64,000 nucleotides of DNA from Geosiphon pyriformis (Eukaryota > Glomeromycota > Glomeromycetes > Archaeosporales > Geosiphonaceae), in the NCBI GenBank assembly GCA_016748015.1, contig JAAOMT010000283.1, positions 508,017 through 572,016 on the forward strand, written 5' to 3'. Within the stretch, counting starts at the first letter, position 1. Each line of letters begins with the position of its first letter. The position numbers and the translations under genes were made by a program. Under the pieces are notes generated by a model. It saw only the letters and a list, made by a program, of their open reading frames with translations, did not search any database and had not been told where the DNA came from. This document shows, in pieces, positions 10,426-21,310 of this stretch.

Positions 10426-11302
10426 CCATAACTTGGTGCTCAATATCTACTCTAATGGCTGATGGTGATAATATTGGTATGTTGTCTTTATTTGAAAGTT
10501 TTGATTAAAAATCTTTTGTATAATAGACAGAGATTCAATGACGATATAGTTGGTAAGTGAGTTGTGTTCCCAATTTCTGTCTTCAGCTTGGTGGCCAGTT
10601 TATTTTGACAGTTGTGCCCTTCTGGTAAGCTATCCATTAATATATATATAATTCTACCCTTATTTCTGGGTCTTTTACCAGGCTATCTATGATGTTAATT
10701 ACTCAGTGCTTAAACCCTTAATCAATTAGTATACAACAATAAAATCAAGAAAAAATAAAAAATAAAAGAAAAAAATAAAGAAATGAGCCAAGACAATGTG
10801 CAAGTTGAGATTCATCAATAGCCATAATCAAGAGCTATTGTTCCAGTGTGGTTAATTATCAATTGCTATCAACATAAAGTGTTGATAGTAGAAAGTGGAT
10901 TGAACTGGTGAATAATTATTTATTAATATTTGTAAATAAAAAGTTGCCTAGATGAAATCTAAACTGAGAGGTCTCTAATAAAAGAATTCTGCTTTTTCAA
11001 CTTCTAACACTACTGCTATATATATATAATTAATGTTTTATAAGATTGCTCACATTCCCAAGTGATATGCTATGATTTCTTGAGCAATGTTCACATTGTT
11101 GAGCAATGTGCCCTAATTTTCTAATATCACTCTACATTGCTGAGCAATGTGCCATGTTTTCTAATATTGTTTCACATTGCTGAGCAATTTGCCGTGATTT
11201 CTGTCATTGCTCTACATTGCTGAGCAATGTGCTCACATGCTACATGCTATTTGCTTATTGGTCTACTATTTCCCTATATCTGTTTTCTTTTTATGAGTAA
11301 CA
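10426..11302 (-). mobile_element. Truncated LTR1 with a different U3 array
   Basis: The sequence follows LTR1 from ACTTGGTGCTCAA near its 3' end through the shared CAATAGCCATAATCAAGAGCTATTG block to the terminal ...ATGAGTAACA at 11302. The last about 45 bp of the LTR 3' end are missing at the junction with element A. It abuts plus-strand RT of element F, so it belongs to a minus-strand insertion into F. Confidence 0.8.
11092..11231. repeat. Four hairpin-forming repeats in LTR1 U3
   Basis: Four copies of CACATTGCTGAGCAATGTG, an inverted repeat with 7-8 bp arms around TGA, occur at about 11092, 11132, 11173 and 11213, a period of about 40 bp. Copy 1 and copy 3 each have one mismatch. They occupy the U3 slot where other LTR1 copies have the GGAATTCC array. 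Confidence 0.85.
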
Positions 11303-12348
11303 TCAGCTTAATGAATGCCCCAGCCACTTTTCAGTGACTTATGAAAATTGTCTACACCAGATTACTATGAAAATTAGTAGTTGTATACTTAGATGACACC
11401 AATGTGTTCTCAAAACATTTGATAATCATCTGCATCATCTCTAACAAGTGTTTGAAAAACTAAGAAAAGCTGAATTAAAACTAAATGCAACTAAATGTTT
11501 CTTTGGAAAAACTGAACTCAAGTTTTTGGGACATGTTGTGAGCAAAGACAGAATTAAAACAGATCCAGACAAGATTGAGATTGTTAAAAACTTTCCAGTA
11601 CCAAATAATCTTACAGAATTGAAAACATTCTTGGGATTTGCTAGATATTATTACCACTTTATCAAGAACTTTTCCAAAATAGCTCAACTATTACACCAAC
11701 TCCAAACAAAGAACATTAAATACAAATAGACTGAAACTCAACAAGAAGCTTTTAACATGTTAAGAAGAAAGCTTATTCAAGCCTTAGTACTGATTTATTC
11801 AGATCACAGCAAGCCATTCATAATTACAACTGTTGCATCTGGTCAAGCATTGGGAGCAGTATTATTGCAGAGAGGACTAGATGGAAGAGAACATCCAGTA
11901 GTATATGCTAGTAGAAGCTTAAGTCCAGTAAAAAAGAACTATAGAACACCAGCATTAAAACACTTAGCAATATATTGGACAGTCATTAAATAGAAAGAAT
12001 ACTTGAGTCAAAAGTTTGATTTGTACACCAATCACAAAGTATTAACTTCAATTCAGAAACAAAAATTTGCAGATGATTATTATGTCAAATAGAAAATAAA
12101 ACTTTCATCATTTAATTATACAGTACATTATAAAAAAGTAAAAAAAATAGGAAATGCTGATGGATTGTCGTGAATGAGACAAATCTAAAAACATTTCAAC
12201 CCAAAAATATAACAAAAGATGAATATACAAAAATACCAACAACTTTAACATTATATAAATACCCAATTGTTCAAGGAGAAATTATTTCAACGGGAACAAA
12301 GGAACATAAAACAACAATCAAAATATTTTATTAACCATCAGAATATAC
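11303..12348 (+). pseudogene. Element F RT C-terminal half and RNase H (broken)
   Basis: Reading begins at LMNAPATFQ followed by a TGA where relatives have Trp, then VVVYLDDTNVFS with the catalytic YLDD kept (about 11375-11400). The thumb and connection (FEKLRKAELKLNATKCFFGKTELKFLGHVVSKD) are at 11448-11729. RNase H is at 11757-11993 (FIITTVASGQALGAVLLQR, HPVVYASRSLS). Sequence continues to 12348, where element H interrupts it inside the RNase H-integrase spacer. It resumes at 20073. The upstream half of F is not in the window. Confidence 0.85.
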
Positions 12349-13082
12349 TGTTATGGTTAAAACTTATACTTCTTATTAATTATCACATGTATTAATCACT
12401 GATGTCATATAAATTAGCCACTTTATTTTTAGTGAATGATCATTGACCTAATTAATAATCTGACTATTGACTTGATCATTGACCTAATCATTGATCTGAT
12501 CAATGACCTGATTATTGACCTGATTATTGACCTGATTATTGACTATTTTTGATAGCTATATAAGCAATGAATCTCTTAAACTGTAGAAAAGTATGAAGAA
12601 ATAAAGAAATCAAGAAAATCAAATAAATAAAATAACAACTTTCATCTCAATTTCTTTCTTATCACTAATTTCCCTTTCTCTACTTTCAAGTATCTGAACA
12701 TCTTAAAGATAAAAAATTACTTGTTGGTTATTCCTTACTCTTTTCCTAAAATGTGTAATTGCAACATTTAAAGATTATTGAATAAAACATGACTGAAGAG
12801 TACATCTAATACCTAATATTGAATTCTAAAAGCACCAATGTAAGGCATAGAATTATACCAGGCATAATCATTTGTTGACAGTACGGACTATCCTTTTACC
12901 TTCAGATTCCTTGGTTACTTTAAAAAGTATAGCAACTGATATATTTTATGAGACTGATTTCACACATTAAATCTATACTCATTCAATTTTCTATTTGAAG
13001 TTGAATTCCCTTTGATTTTTTTTATTACCTTACAATCCTGTTCTCCTTTGCTATTTGTTAGCTTGTTACTTCAACCCATAAC
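12349..13082 (+). mobile_element. 5' LTR of element H (LTR4)
   Basis: A 734-bp LTR runs from TGTTATGGTTAAAAC to CCCATAACA. U3 contains a 12-bp-period array of TGACCTGATTAT units (12445-12545) followed by the TATA-like GCTATATAAGC near 12553. The 3' LTR is shorter, partly because it has fewer units. Confidence 0.9.
12445..12545. repeat. 12-bp U3 minisatellite of LTR4 (TGACCTGATTAT)
   Basis: About eight to nine units of TGACCT(G/A)AT(T/C)AT sit just upstream of the TATA-like box. The 3' LTR (19485-19540) has about four units and the G LTR (26835-26930) about eight, so the array changes length between copies and between LTRs of one element. Confidence 0.88.
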
Positions 13083-13105
13083 ATAAAAGTGGTGTTTTCT
13101 GTAAG
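13083..13105 (+). promoter_or_regulatory. Primer binding region of element H
   Basis: TAAAAGTGGTGTTTTCTGTAAGG follows the LTR. In element G the same site reads TAAAAGTGGTGCTCCTTGTGAGG, which would pair with a tRNA ending CCTCACAAGGAGCACCA. H differs by several changes, mostly C to T or G to A. Confidence 0.7.
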
Positions 13106-13129
13106 GTTGTCAAAATCTACTTTGTTTCC

Positions 13130-14700
13130 TATTGTATGAATGATTATTCATATCTGCCATAACAATCAGAAGAACACTTTAAAGCACATAACAAAAACAA
13201 TCTAGACTTTATTGAACTCAATCCCTTGTCCTTCTGCTTAATTTGCTTCCCCATTGAAAAACAATCCAGCAGACAATTCCAAGACTTTTGGAACTGGTTC
13301 CTGAACAAGCATTTAGCTAAAACCTACACAGCTTATACAACCTATTACTTTAACCAAGCTTATTTTGAAGACAACTTTGAAGAAAGAAACAACAGTATCA
13401 ATTAACTCTTATATTCTACAATCTTTGAACAACAGCCCTCTGATCTCGAATATCTGAATCATCAAATTCACATTTGGATTGCTGCCCATCAATCAACAAA
13501 AACTCTTCTTAAAACAGAAAAAGAAAGCTATCAAACTGCTCTTGTTTTTGATCTTTTTTCAAGTAAATCAGAACATTCTACACAAACAGTTACACCTGAA
13601 CCAATGGCTCAAGACCCTCTGCAACAAAACATTCTGATTGCCCTCCAAGGTATACAGACTGCTTTAGAGTGAAGAAACAACACTCCATTACTATTATTCA
13701 GAAGTAATGCCCAAGATCCAATTAAATAGTTGGATGATTTTTAAAGAGCTGTCACAGCAAACCAATATGATAATGAATACAAGTTCCAAATTGTTAGTGG
13801 CTATCTCCAAGGCTCTTCTGCTACTTAGTTCTCACAAAAAACCAATGCCAATGTTCAGCAAAGAATTATTAGATGGGCACTGACAAATGCTGGAGAAAAC
13901 AACACTTTTTTCACTACCTGGTTTAAAACTAAATTTAGAACTCTCATCTTAATCTCAAAATAGCATATGGAATTAGAAAAGAGAACTCAAGGCCCTAGTA
14001 AAGTTGTGACAAAATATGCCAAAGCAATAAGAAAACTCATTAAATGGGTAGACTTTGAAAGAAATTGAACAGAAAAGCAGAAAATACATTTCTTTACAAA
14101 AGAACTGAGAACTGATCTATTATATGCTCTTTGGCCCCTTCTGGTCTTGAAAAATAATCTCACAATGGACATGGCCATTAAACTTGTTCAGAGAATAGAA
14201 GACAATCAAAAGATACACCTAGGATCCACACTTCCAGTTTTTGCTCCTGCTTCTGTTATGGCTCTTGCTTCCCAAATGGCTGCTATCTCTTTTGCTGCCC
14301 AAACTCAAGACCCAAATAAACAGTTAATAGATAGACTTACAGCTAATCTTGCCTGGCTATTAGAACTATTGACCCAAGCAGTTAAAGAGAATCAACAATC
14401 CCAAAGACCCAGATTTGAACCCCATTTCAATCAGCCCCAACAACCATTATATTAAAAACAGCAAAATCGTGGTCCACTTGTGTGCTATTGTTGTGGACTA
14501 ACTAAACACTTCTCAAGAGACTGCAACAATCTTCTATTGCCCCCTCCAGCTCTTAGAAACAATGACAATCAAAACAACAGAACTATTAACAATAATGTTC
14601 CTAACCAAAGAACCAATTATGCTAACATCAATTTCTTTGGAAAGGATCCCCTAGTTAAAGTCACTGTTTATCAGCCTTTAAACTGGTAAGTGCACCTCCA
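13130..14700 (+). pseudogene. Element H gag (broken)
   Basis: The N-terminal section (about 13140-13560) parallels element G residues such as LDFIELNPLF and FQNFWNWFL. The capsid section runs from about 13600 to 14140 and includes a readable 14147-14455 piece. The CCHC knuckle C-Y-C-C...H...C is at 14483-14524, followed by an Asn-rich tail. Many in-frame stops occur. G carries the matching gag in opposite orientation (24700-26250). Confidence 0.8.
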
Positions 14701-14831
14701 AAGGATGAGAGTACAAGCCAACCAGAAAAAAAACCTCTTTTATGCTTTTAACCTAATTGATGATGATCATAATATGGATAAACTAGCAATCAACACCTCT
14801 GAATCAACCAGAAAGAAGAAGAAAGCCAAGG

Positions 14832-15497
14832 TTGATTTTGGACTTAAACAAAGCATCCAAATTATCTGTTGATAACAATGAGCCACCAAAGGCTAAGGTT
14901 TTTAAAAATCCTCCAAAGTTGGAACCCCCAGAAATTGTACAAAAATCTGGATCCTATTTTGTTGTTAAAGATTTCATGGAAACCCCAGCACACATTACAT
15001 TTGGCCAACTAATGACCCATTTACAATTTAAAAAAGATCTTCACAAATCATTGATACTAAATAAAAAGACACCAAAGACCAACAAATGTCTTCGTCAAGC
15101 TGGACTTGCTGATAACAGCAATGTTACCCCTCTGATTTGTAAAGCCCAAGTGACTGGTTACTTTATTGATCTGATCTTAGACAATAGATCATTTGTTAGT
15201 GTAATTGCCAAACATTTTCTTGAAGCAATTGGCAGAAAGATTGATAAGTCTTCCACAAGACTAATGACTAATGTACATGGTGATAAGAAGAAAGATCTGG
15301 GCATAGCCAAAGCTATTCCTGTCCACATCAATGGTATCAGCATTAAAACAGATATAAAAGTATCTGAAGCAAAAAAGTACACCATCATTGTTGATAATAA
15401 ATGGCTTAAGAAAGCCAAAGCACTACTTAACTATGAACTTTGTGAACTAACCATCAGATGTGGTGAGAAACCCATTGTGGTTAAATGCCAACATTAG
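14832..15497 (+). pseudogene. Element H protease region, catalytic motif lost
   Basis: The 221-residue open stretch holds CKAQVTGYFIDLILDNRSFVS, where the family motif is LILDSGSSVS, so the D-S-G triad reads D-N-R here. Downstream KYTIIVDNKWLKKAKA matches the C-terminal block of the retropepsin fold. Although the frame is long, the Gly of the catalytic triad is replaced by Arg and activity is unlikely. Confidence 0.8.
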
Positions 15498-16133
15498 ACA
15501 ACCCTTCCAGTACCCAAGCAGAACCAAGAAGAAAAACAATTAGATGAATCAGATAATGATGAGAGTGATGATGAAGAAGATCAAAAAGAACCAGAAGAAA
15601 CTGCTGAACTCGCTTATACCATCTTCACCAGCAATGGCAAGCCACTAGACAATGTTAAAGCTGACAAAAAAGGAATTATGGTAAATGGCAAGCTGATCTA
15701 CTGGCTTTACTATGATATCTTCAAAAGAACCTTTGACAGAAAACCTAACAAGAAAGCAAAATACAGTTATTGGTAGCATGGCCCTTGTACACAGTGCTGG
15801 TGTAATAAACTTTTGTATTTACCAAGTAATAAATGCAAATCCTGCCTAATCTACTACAAAGATTGGGAACTAATTAGCTTGATACCTCAAAAAGAATTTA
15901 AAGAAGTACAAAAGTCTTTTGAGAATAAACCATCTGAAATTCAATCACTAGTTATAGAACAAAAACAATCTTTTTTTGAAGAAAGAAAAATGGACATTGA
16001 AAATCTGTTGGCTAGAAATAGCCCAGTTATCTCAAAAGAAGGTGATGCCCCTGGACAAACCCATGTGATACAACACACCATTACCACCAAAGAAACTTGC
16101 TGCATCTATTTGAAGTCTTATCAATCCAATTGA
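15498..16133 (+). pseudogene. Element H linker with Cys cluster before RT
   Basis: An acidic spacer (DESDNDESDDEEDQKE-like, 15540-15600) leads into a short Cys-containing segment around 15770-15860 (CTQCW...NKCKSCLIYYKDW). Element G shows the matching CAWCWYNKS...EYKFCLIYYKDW at 23493-23705. The segment then continues into the RT N-terminal extension (15813-16133). There is no dUTPase motif set, which separates LTR4 elements from A, B and E. Confidence 0.65.
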
Positions 16134-17330
16134 TGCAATAATGAGTTTATCAAGAAAGAGATAACTCAGATAAAAGATCTTGGATTCATACAAAAAACCA
16201 AGAGTGAATGGGCTTTTCCAGTTGTAGTGGTATCCAAGAAAGGTAGAACTCTATGCTTTTGTGTTGACTACTGCCAATTAAATACCATCACTATAAGAGA
16301 CATGTACTCACTCCCCAAAATTGATGCAATGCTAGATAAATTCAATGGTGCTGCTTTCTTCTCAACCATTGATTTAACTGCTGGATTTTGACAAGTAGAG
16401 ATGGATTCAGAAAGCAGAAAAAAAACTGTTTTTATTACCAAGTATGGCACCTATGAATTCACAGTTATGCTTTTTGATCTCACCAATGTTCCTCCCACCT
16501 TTCAACACCTAATGGATAAAGTATTTGAATCAGTAAAAGAAAACTTTGTTTTGGTTTACTTGGATGACATAATATTATATTCAAAAACCTGGGATAAACA
16601 CCTTGAACATTTACAGAAGGTTTTTGACCTGCTCAGAAATACTGGCCTTAAGATCAACCCAATTAAATCTTTCTTTAGACACCAATCCACCCAGTTCTTT
16701 GGTCATCTTATTACAAAAGATGGAATTTTCTCTGACCCAGCTAAAGTTGAAAAAGTCCAGAACATTAGACAGCCAATGAATGTTCTTAAACTACACTCTT
16801 TCCTTGGTTTTGGTCTCTTACTATCACAAATTTATCAAGGATTTCTCCAAAATCGCCTTTCCTCTCAATCAGCTACTTAGGAAAAATGTCAATTATTATT
16901 GGGGCACTCATCAACAAAAAGCTTTTGAATTTCTAAAGGAAAAACTTGTTACTGAACCAATTCTTAAACAACCTGATCTGGACCAACCTTTTATTTTCTA
17001 CACTAATGCATCTGGCTATGGACTTGGTGCTGTTCTTTCACAGAAAGATAAAAATAGCAAAGAACATACCATAGCATATGCCAGTAGATCCTTCATACCA
17101 GCAGAAAAAAACTATTCAGTTACTGAACAAGAATGTCTAGCAGTAGTTTGGGCTACCAACTACTGAGATCAATATCTTCTTGATGCAAAATTTTTAGTGG
17201 TAACAGATCATCAAGCCTTGGTTTGGCTGCACAAGAAAAAGAAGCTGAAACACAAACAAATAACTTGCTGGATACTCCACTTGAATAAATTCAACTATGA
17301 TATTCAAAACTGCAAAAGAGCAAATTATCA
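16134..17330 (+). pseudogene. Element H reverse transcriptase and RNase H (frameshifted)
   Basis: RT is readable from EFIKKEITQIKDLGFIQKT (about 16140) through FPVVVVSKKGRTLCFCVDY and TIDLTAGF, then a TGA where element G keeps Trp, to VLVYLDDIILYSKTW (catalytic YLDD, about 16548-16590). A frameshift near 16805 separates the connection (ORF ending 16880) from RNase H (16780-17166: FIFYTNASGYGLGAVLSQK and TEQECLAVVWA). Further stops follow. Confidence 0.87.
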
Positions 17331-17425
17331 AAACATCAACACTCTATTTAGACTTATCATCCAGTAACAGTACAACCTCTCAAACCAAACCAACTTAATT
17401 ATTAGTAACTCTTTCATAAACAAAT

Positions 17426-18730
17426 ATGATAATGAACTTGGACAACTACTCTGCCTTAATAGAATTTTTGGATAAAGAACAATACCCACCTGAATACACT
17501 CGACAACAAAGAGAACATTTGCATAAACAATCAAATTTTTATTTGATCTGCCAGAACCAATTATATAAAAGAAACAGAAAAGATCCTAACTACTCCAGAG
17601 AGTCATTAGATTTGAAAAAGAAAAAATTGTAATATACAACATGCACACTGACTCATTAGCTGGACACTTTGGAAAAACAAAAACAATTCAAAAAACTTTA
17701 GCTCACTATTATTGGCCTACTTTGGAAAAAGACATTGCTGAATACATCAAAATCTGTGACATCTGTCAAAGAAGAGGCAAATCCAATTACAAAGAAGATA
17801 TTTATCCAATCTCTGTTGATTAACCATTTAACAGAATTGGTATAGATGTTGTTAGACCTTTAACAATTACTTCTGATGGCAACAAATATATTATCACAAC
17901 TACCAACTATCTTACAAAGTGGGTAGAAGCAAGAGCCACCCCAGACCAAACTGCAGTCTCAATAGCCAATTTCATTTATGAAGATATCATCTGCCATCAT
18001 GACTGCCCCAAAGAACTTTTATCTGATAGAGGAAGAGCTTTTCTCAGTATACTAGTTGAAGAACATTGTAAAAAAATGGGAATAAGTCATAAACTTTTCT
18101 CTCCTTATCACCCCTAAACAAATGGCCTAGTAGAACATTTTAATAAAACATTATGTAAAACCCTAGCCAAAACCAGTAAAGAAACAAATTTATGGGACAA
18201 AGTACTGCCTTCAGCTTTGTTTGCTTATAGAACTGTGAATCATAACATAACAAGTTATGAACCTTTTTATCTGTTCTATGGACACATGGCAACACTACCA
18301 ATAGAAACTGATATTAAAATAATACTCTTTGAAGAGATTACAATAGGGAATTACAAAAACATTTTGCAAAGAAGACTTGGTACCATTTTTAACTCCTTGG
18401 TAGAAGCACGAATAATTGCTTTTAAAAAAATAAAACAGTTCCAAAAAAAGCTTAAAAAAAAGAAAACCTATAAAACACTTTCTTTAGGTATTGGAATATT
18501 GTTTAGACAGAAACAATATCTATGGTAATAAATTTTTTAGCCAATGGAAAAAATCCTTTATAGTCAACAAAGTTTTGAACAATGGTTTCTATATTCTTTA
18601 AGATCAATTCAGAACAATTTTCAATAATCATCTTGTTCATGATACATGACTCAAGAAATACCATAAACGACCTGATTGGCTGCCTGTTGTGGTAATACTG
18701 ACTCAAATGATTAGCAAAAATCAAGTATAA
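17426..18730 (+). pseudogene. Element H integrase (broken)
   Basis: The HHCC zinc module is at 17641-17790 (MHTDSLAGHFGKTKT...CDICQRRG). The core shows GIDVVRPLTIT (first Asp, about 17845), LLSDRGRAFLS (second Asp, about 18025) and NGLVEHFNKTLC (Glu, about 18125). The C-terminal region runs from 18217 to about 18730 and ends in a GPY/F-like SQWKKSFIVNKVLNNGFYIL block. Stops lie between the pieces. Confidence 0.85.
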
Positions 18731-18771
18731 ATAAATGCACTATTTCTAAAACAGAGGTATCTTCAATCAAC

Positions 18772-19269
18772 ATGAACAATTATTTTCTGGATCAAAACAT
18801 TCAAAACCCCTTCTATACTCTCCATGAGTATTGGATCAAAAACTATCCAAATGCTACTCTAACTATTGGAAAACAAACCATCATAACTGATAACAGTGGA
18901 ACACATACTGTTATTAGACCAAAGAAAACCACTACCAGAAGAGAAAAAATTGGTAGTAAAATAGATAAATATTTGTTGGAAAGTATAACAGCAGCTATAC
19001 TCTCACCTTCCAATACAATTGAAAAAACATTTCAAGAAATCTTACCCATAGACAAAAACTTGTCATATGGAAGACAATTAGAACTCTATGGTCATCTTGG
19101 TAAAATCATAGAGGATATAAAACTCATAAAGAAAACAACTTCAGAGATACAGACAGAAATTTTGGACATTATATGGTTAGATGTCTCAAGAGTTTTAACT
19201 ATTGTTAGAAGAGCCAAAACTCTAATACAAAGATTTGGTTTCCTAGATACTAAACTCATTTCGCCTTAA
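18772..19269 (+). CDS. Element H extra ORF after integrase, 165 aa, function unknown
   Basis: This ATG-started frame stays open for 165 codons in the slot where some Gypsy elements carry an extra gene, between integrase and the 3' LTR. It starts MNNYFLDQNIQNPFY and ends QRFGFLDTKLISP. After its stop the same frame could run on about 40 codons to the polypurine region, so the ancestral protein may have been near 205 residues. I see no signal peptide, membrane segment or Cys pattern. It is mostly helical-looking and basic around residues 50-63. It is notable for staying open while gag-pol of the same copy is full of stops. No family is recognised. Confidence 0.55.
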   Translation: MNNYFLDQNIQNPFYTLHEYWIKNYPNATLTIGKQTIITDNSGTHTVIRPKKTTTRREKIGSKIDKYLLESITAAILSPSNTIEKTFQEILPIDKNLSYGRQLELYGHLGKIIEDIKLIKKTTSEIQTEILDIIWLDVSRVLTIVRRAKTLIQRFGFLDTKLISP

Positions 19270-19397
19270 GTATTATATACCTTATTGACAAAAAACTTCA
19301 ACAAACTAGTTAGCTTTGAGTTAGATAAAACTCTTTCAATAGATTACACCATAAATAGCTTAATTTTGCTAAAGCTCAATCTCTTTGGAGAGGATGA

Positions 19398-20072
19398 TAT
19401 TATGGTTGAAACTTATACTTCTTATTAATTATCATATGTATTAGTCACTAATGTCATATAAATTAGCCACTCTATTTTTAGTAAGTGATCATTGACCTAA
19501 TCATTGACCTAGTTGTTGATCTGATCATTGACCACTTTTGATAGCTATATAAGCAATAAATCTCTTAATCTGTAGAAAAGTATGAAGAAATAAAAAAATC
19601 AAGGAAATCATATAAATAAAATAACAACTTTCATCTTAATCTCTCTCTTATTGCTAATTTCTCTTTCCTTACTTTCAAGTATCTGAACATCTTAAAGATA
19701 AAAGATTATTTGTTGGTTATTTCTTACTTTTTTCCTGAAATGTGTAATTGCAGTATTTGAAGATTATTGAATAAAATGTGACTAAAGAGTACATCTGATA
19801 CATGATATTGAATTTTAAGAGTGCCAATATGAGGCATAAAATTATATCAGGCATGATTATTTGTTGACAGTATGGACTATTCCTCTACCTTCAGATTTTC
19901 TGGTTACTTTGAAAAGTATAGCGACTGAGATATTTTATAAGACTGATCTTACACATTGAATCTATACTCATTCAATTCACTATTTGAAGTTGAATTCCCT
20001 TTGATTTTTTTTATCACTCTACAATCCTGTTCTCCCTTACTATCTGTTAGCTTGTTACTCCAATCTGTAACA
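19398..20072 (+). mobile_element. 3' LTR of element H (LTR4)
   Basis: A 675-bp LTR runs from TATTATGG (the canonical TG mutated to TA) to CTGTAACA, with the U3 array reduced to about four 12-bp units. It is followed by ATAC, the target duplication. Confidence 0.88.
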
Positions 20073-21310
20073 ATACTTTACTAAAAGAACAAAAGAAATT
20101 CAGATTAACCAACCAGAGTAATCACAGAACCAAAGAAGAAGACAATATTATTCAACATGCACTCAGATTCAACAGCAGAACATTTTCATAAAAAAACAAT
20201 CATGAAAAGAACCAGAAAAAGATATTATTGGCCATTAATGTATTCAGATATCATCTAATATGTGCAAAATTGTAATGTTTGTTAGAGAAGAGAAGAAACA
20301 AGACCCAGTAAACCATTGAGATCAATCAAAGTAGGACAACTATTTGATTACATTGGAATTAACTTAGTCAGACCATTAACAATCACCTGCAGAGGCAACA
20401 GATATATTGCAGTAGCCATAGATTATCTCACAAAATGGCCAAAAACAAAAGCCATTCAAAGAGCAGATGCAGAATTCATTGCTGAATTTATTCATTAAGA
20501 CTTGATCTGTCAACACAAATGTCCAAAAGAATTGTTATTGGATTAAGGAACTCACTTTGTAAATAGAACATTAACAGAATTAAGTCAAAGATTTGGGATA
20601 AAAAGACTATTATTATCACCATACCATCTACAAACAAATGGGCTAGTTAAAAGATTTAACAAAACATTGTGTGAAGTCATTGCCAAAATCAGCCAAGAAA
20701 ACCAGAACAAATGGGACTTGTTTATACCATCAGTATTATTTGCTTATCAGAAAATAAAGCAGAACATTACATAAGCAACACTATTTGAATTAGTATATGG
20801 TAGAACAGCAACATTAACAGTTGAGATAAAAATTAACACTTATCCAACAGAACCAATAACTGAAGACAATTTTGAGGAAACATTGCTAAGAAGAACATAT
20901 AACTTGATAAAAACACTGGAAAACAAATGGCGAAGAGCAGCTGATAATATTCACAAAAAAAACAAAAAGAAAGACATGATAACCAACTACCAAATAAACC
21001 AGTTGAATTCAAGATTGAAGACAAAGTACTTTTACATTGTATTAAAGTAGAAAAACAATGGAGTGGAAAATTTGATCCCAAATAGAATAGACCATTTCAC
21101 ATAGAAAAAATTCTTAGAAATGAAGCTTATAAATTAAGATGGAACAACAAAATTTTAGCCAAAACAGCACATGGTGATTGACTAAAATCATATTATCATA
21201 TAGTATTACCATCTACCAGTAATATTCTACAATTAGGAGTACAGCAAATACTAGTCCAACCAGATGAGATTCCACAAGATTTGAAACCAATCATAATCAT
21301 TGGACCAAAC
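20073..21310 (+). pseudogene. Element F integrase (broken)
   Basis: The sequence resumes after element H. The HHCC module (MHSDSTAEHFHKKT..., CNVC) is at about 20157-20290. The core has GINLVRPLTIT, in which the first catalytic Asp is Asn, then LLLD followed by a stop at the second Asp motif (about 20537-20551) and NGLVKRFNKTLCE at the Glu motif, where Glu is Lys. The C-terminal module degrades into several frames. Three catalytic-site changes make it inactive. Confidence 0.85.

Larger units (their letters stand above)
12349..20072 (+). mobile_element. Element H: complete Ty3/Gypsy retrotransposon (LTR4 family), 7.7 kb
   Basis: It has two LTRs (12349-13082 and 19398-20072), a primer binding region, gag, protease, RT, RNase H, integrase, an extra ORF and a polypurine-like TTTGGAGAGGATGA before the 3' LTR. 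Flanks are ATAC on both sides (12345-12348 and 20073-20076). The first about 100 bp of the two LTRs differ at seven sites by my reading, all transitions. Unlike A, B and E there is no dUTPase. Stops and frameshifts make gag-pol non-functional, but the ORF at 18772 is open. Confidence 0.92.

Noticed and set aside
11046-11250. Regular palindromic repeats that could be taken for a CRISPR array
   Set aside because: Only four units, spacers are similar to each other, and the block sits inside an LTR U3 in a eukaryotic genome.
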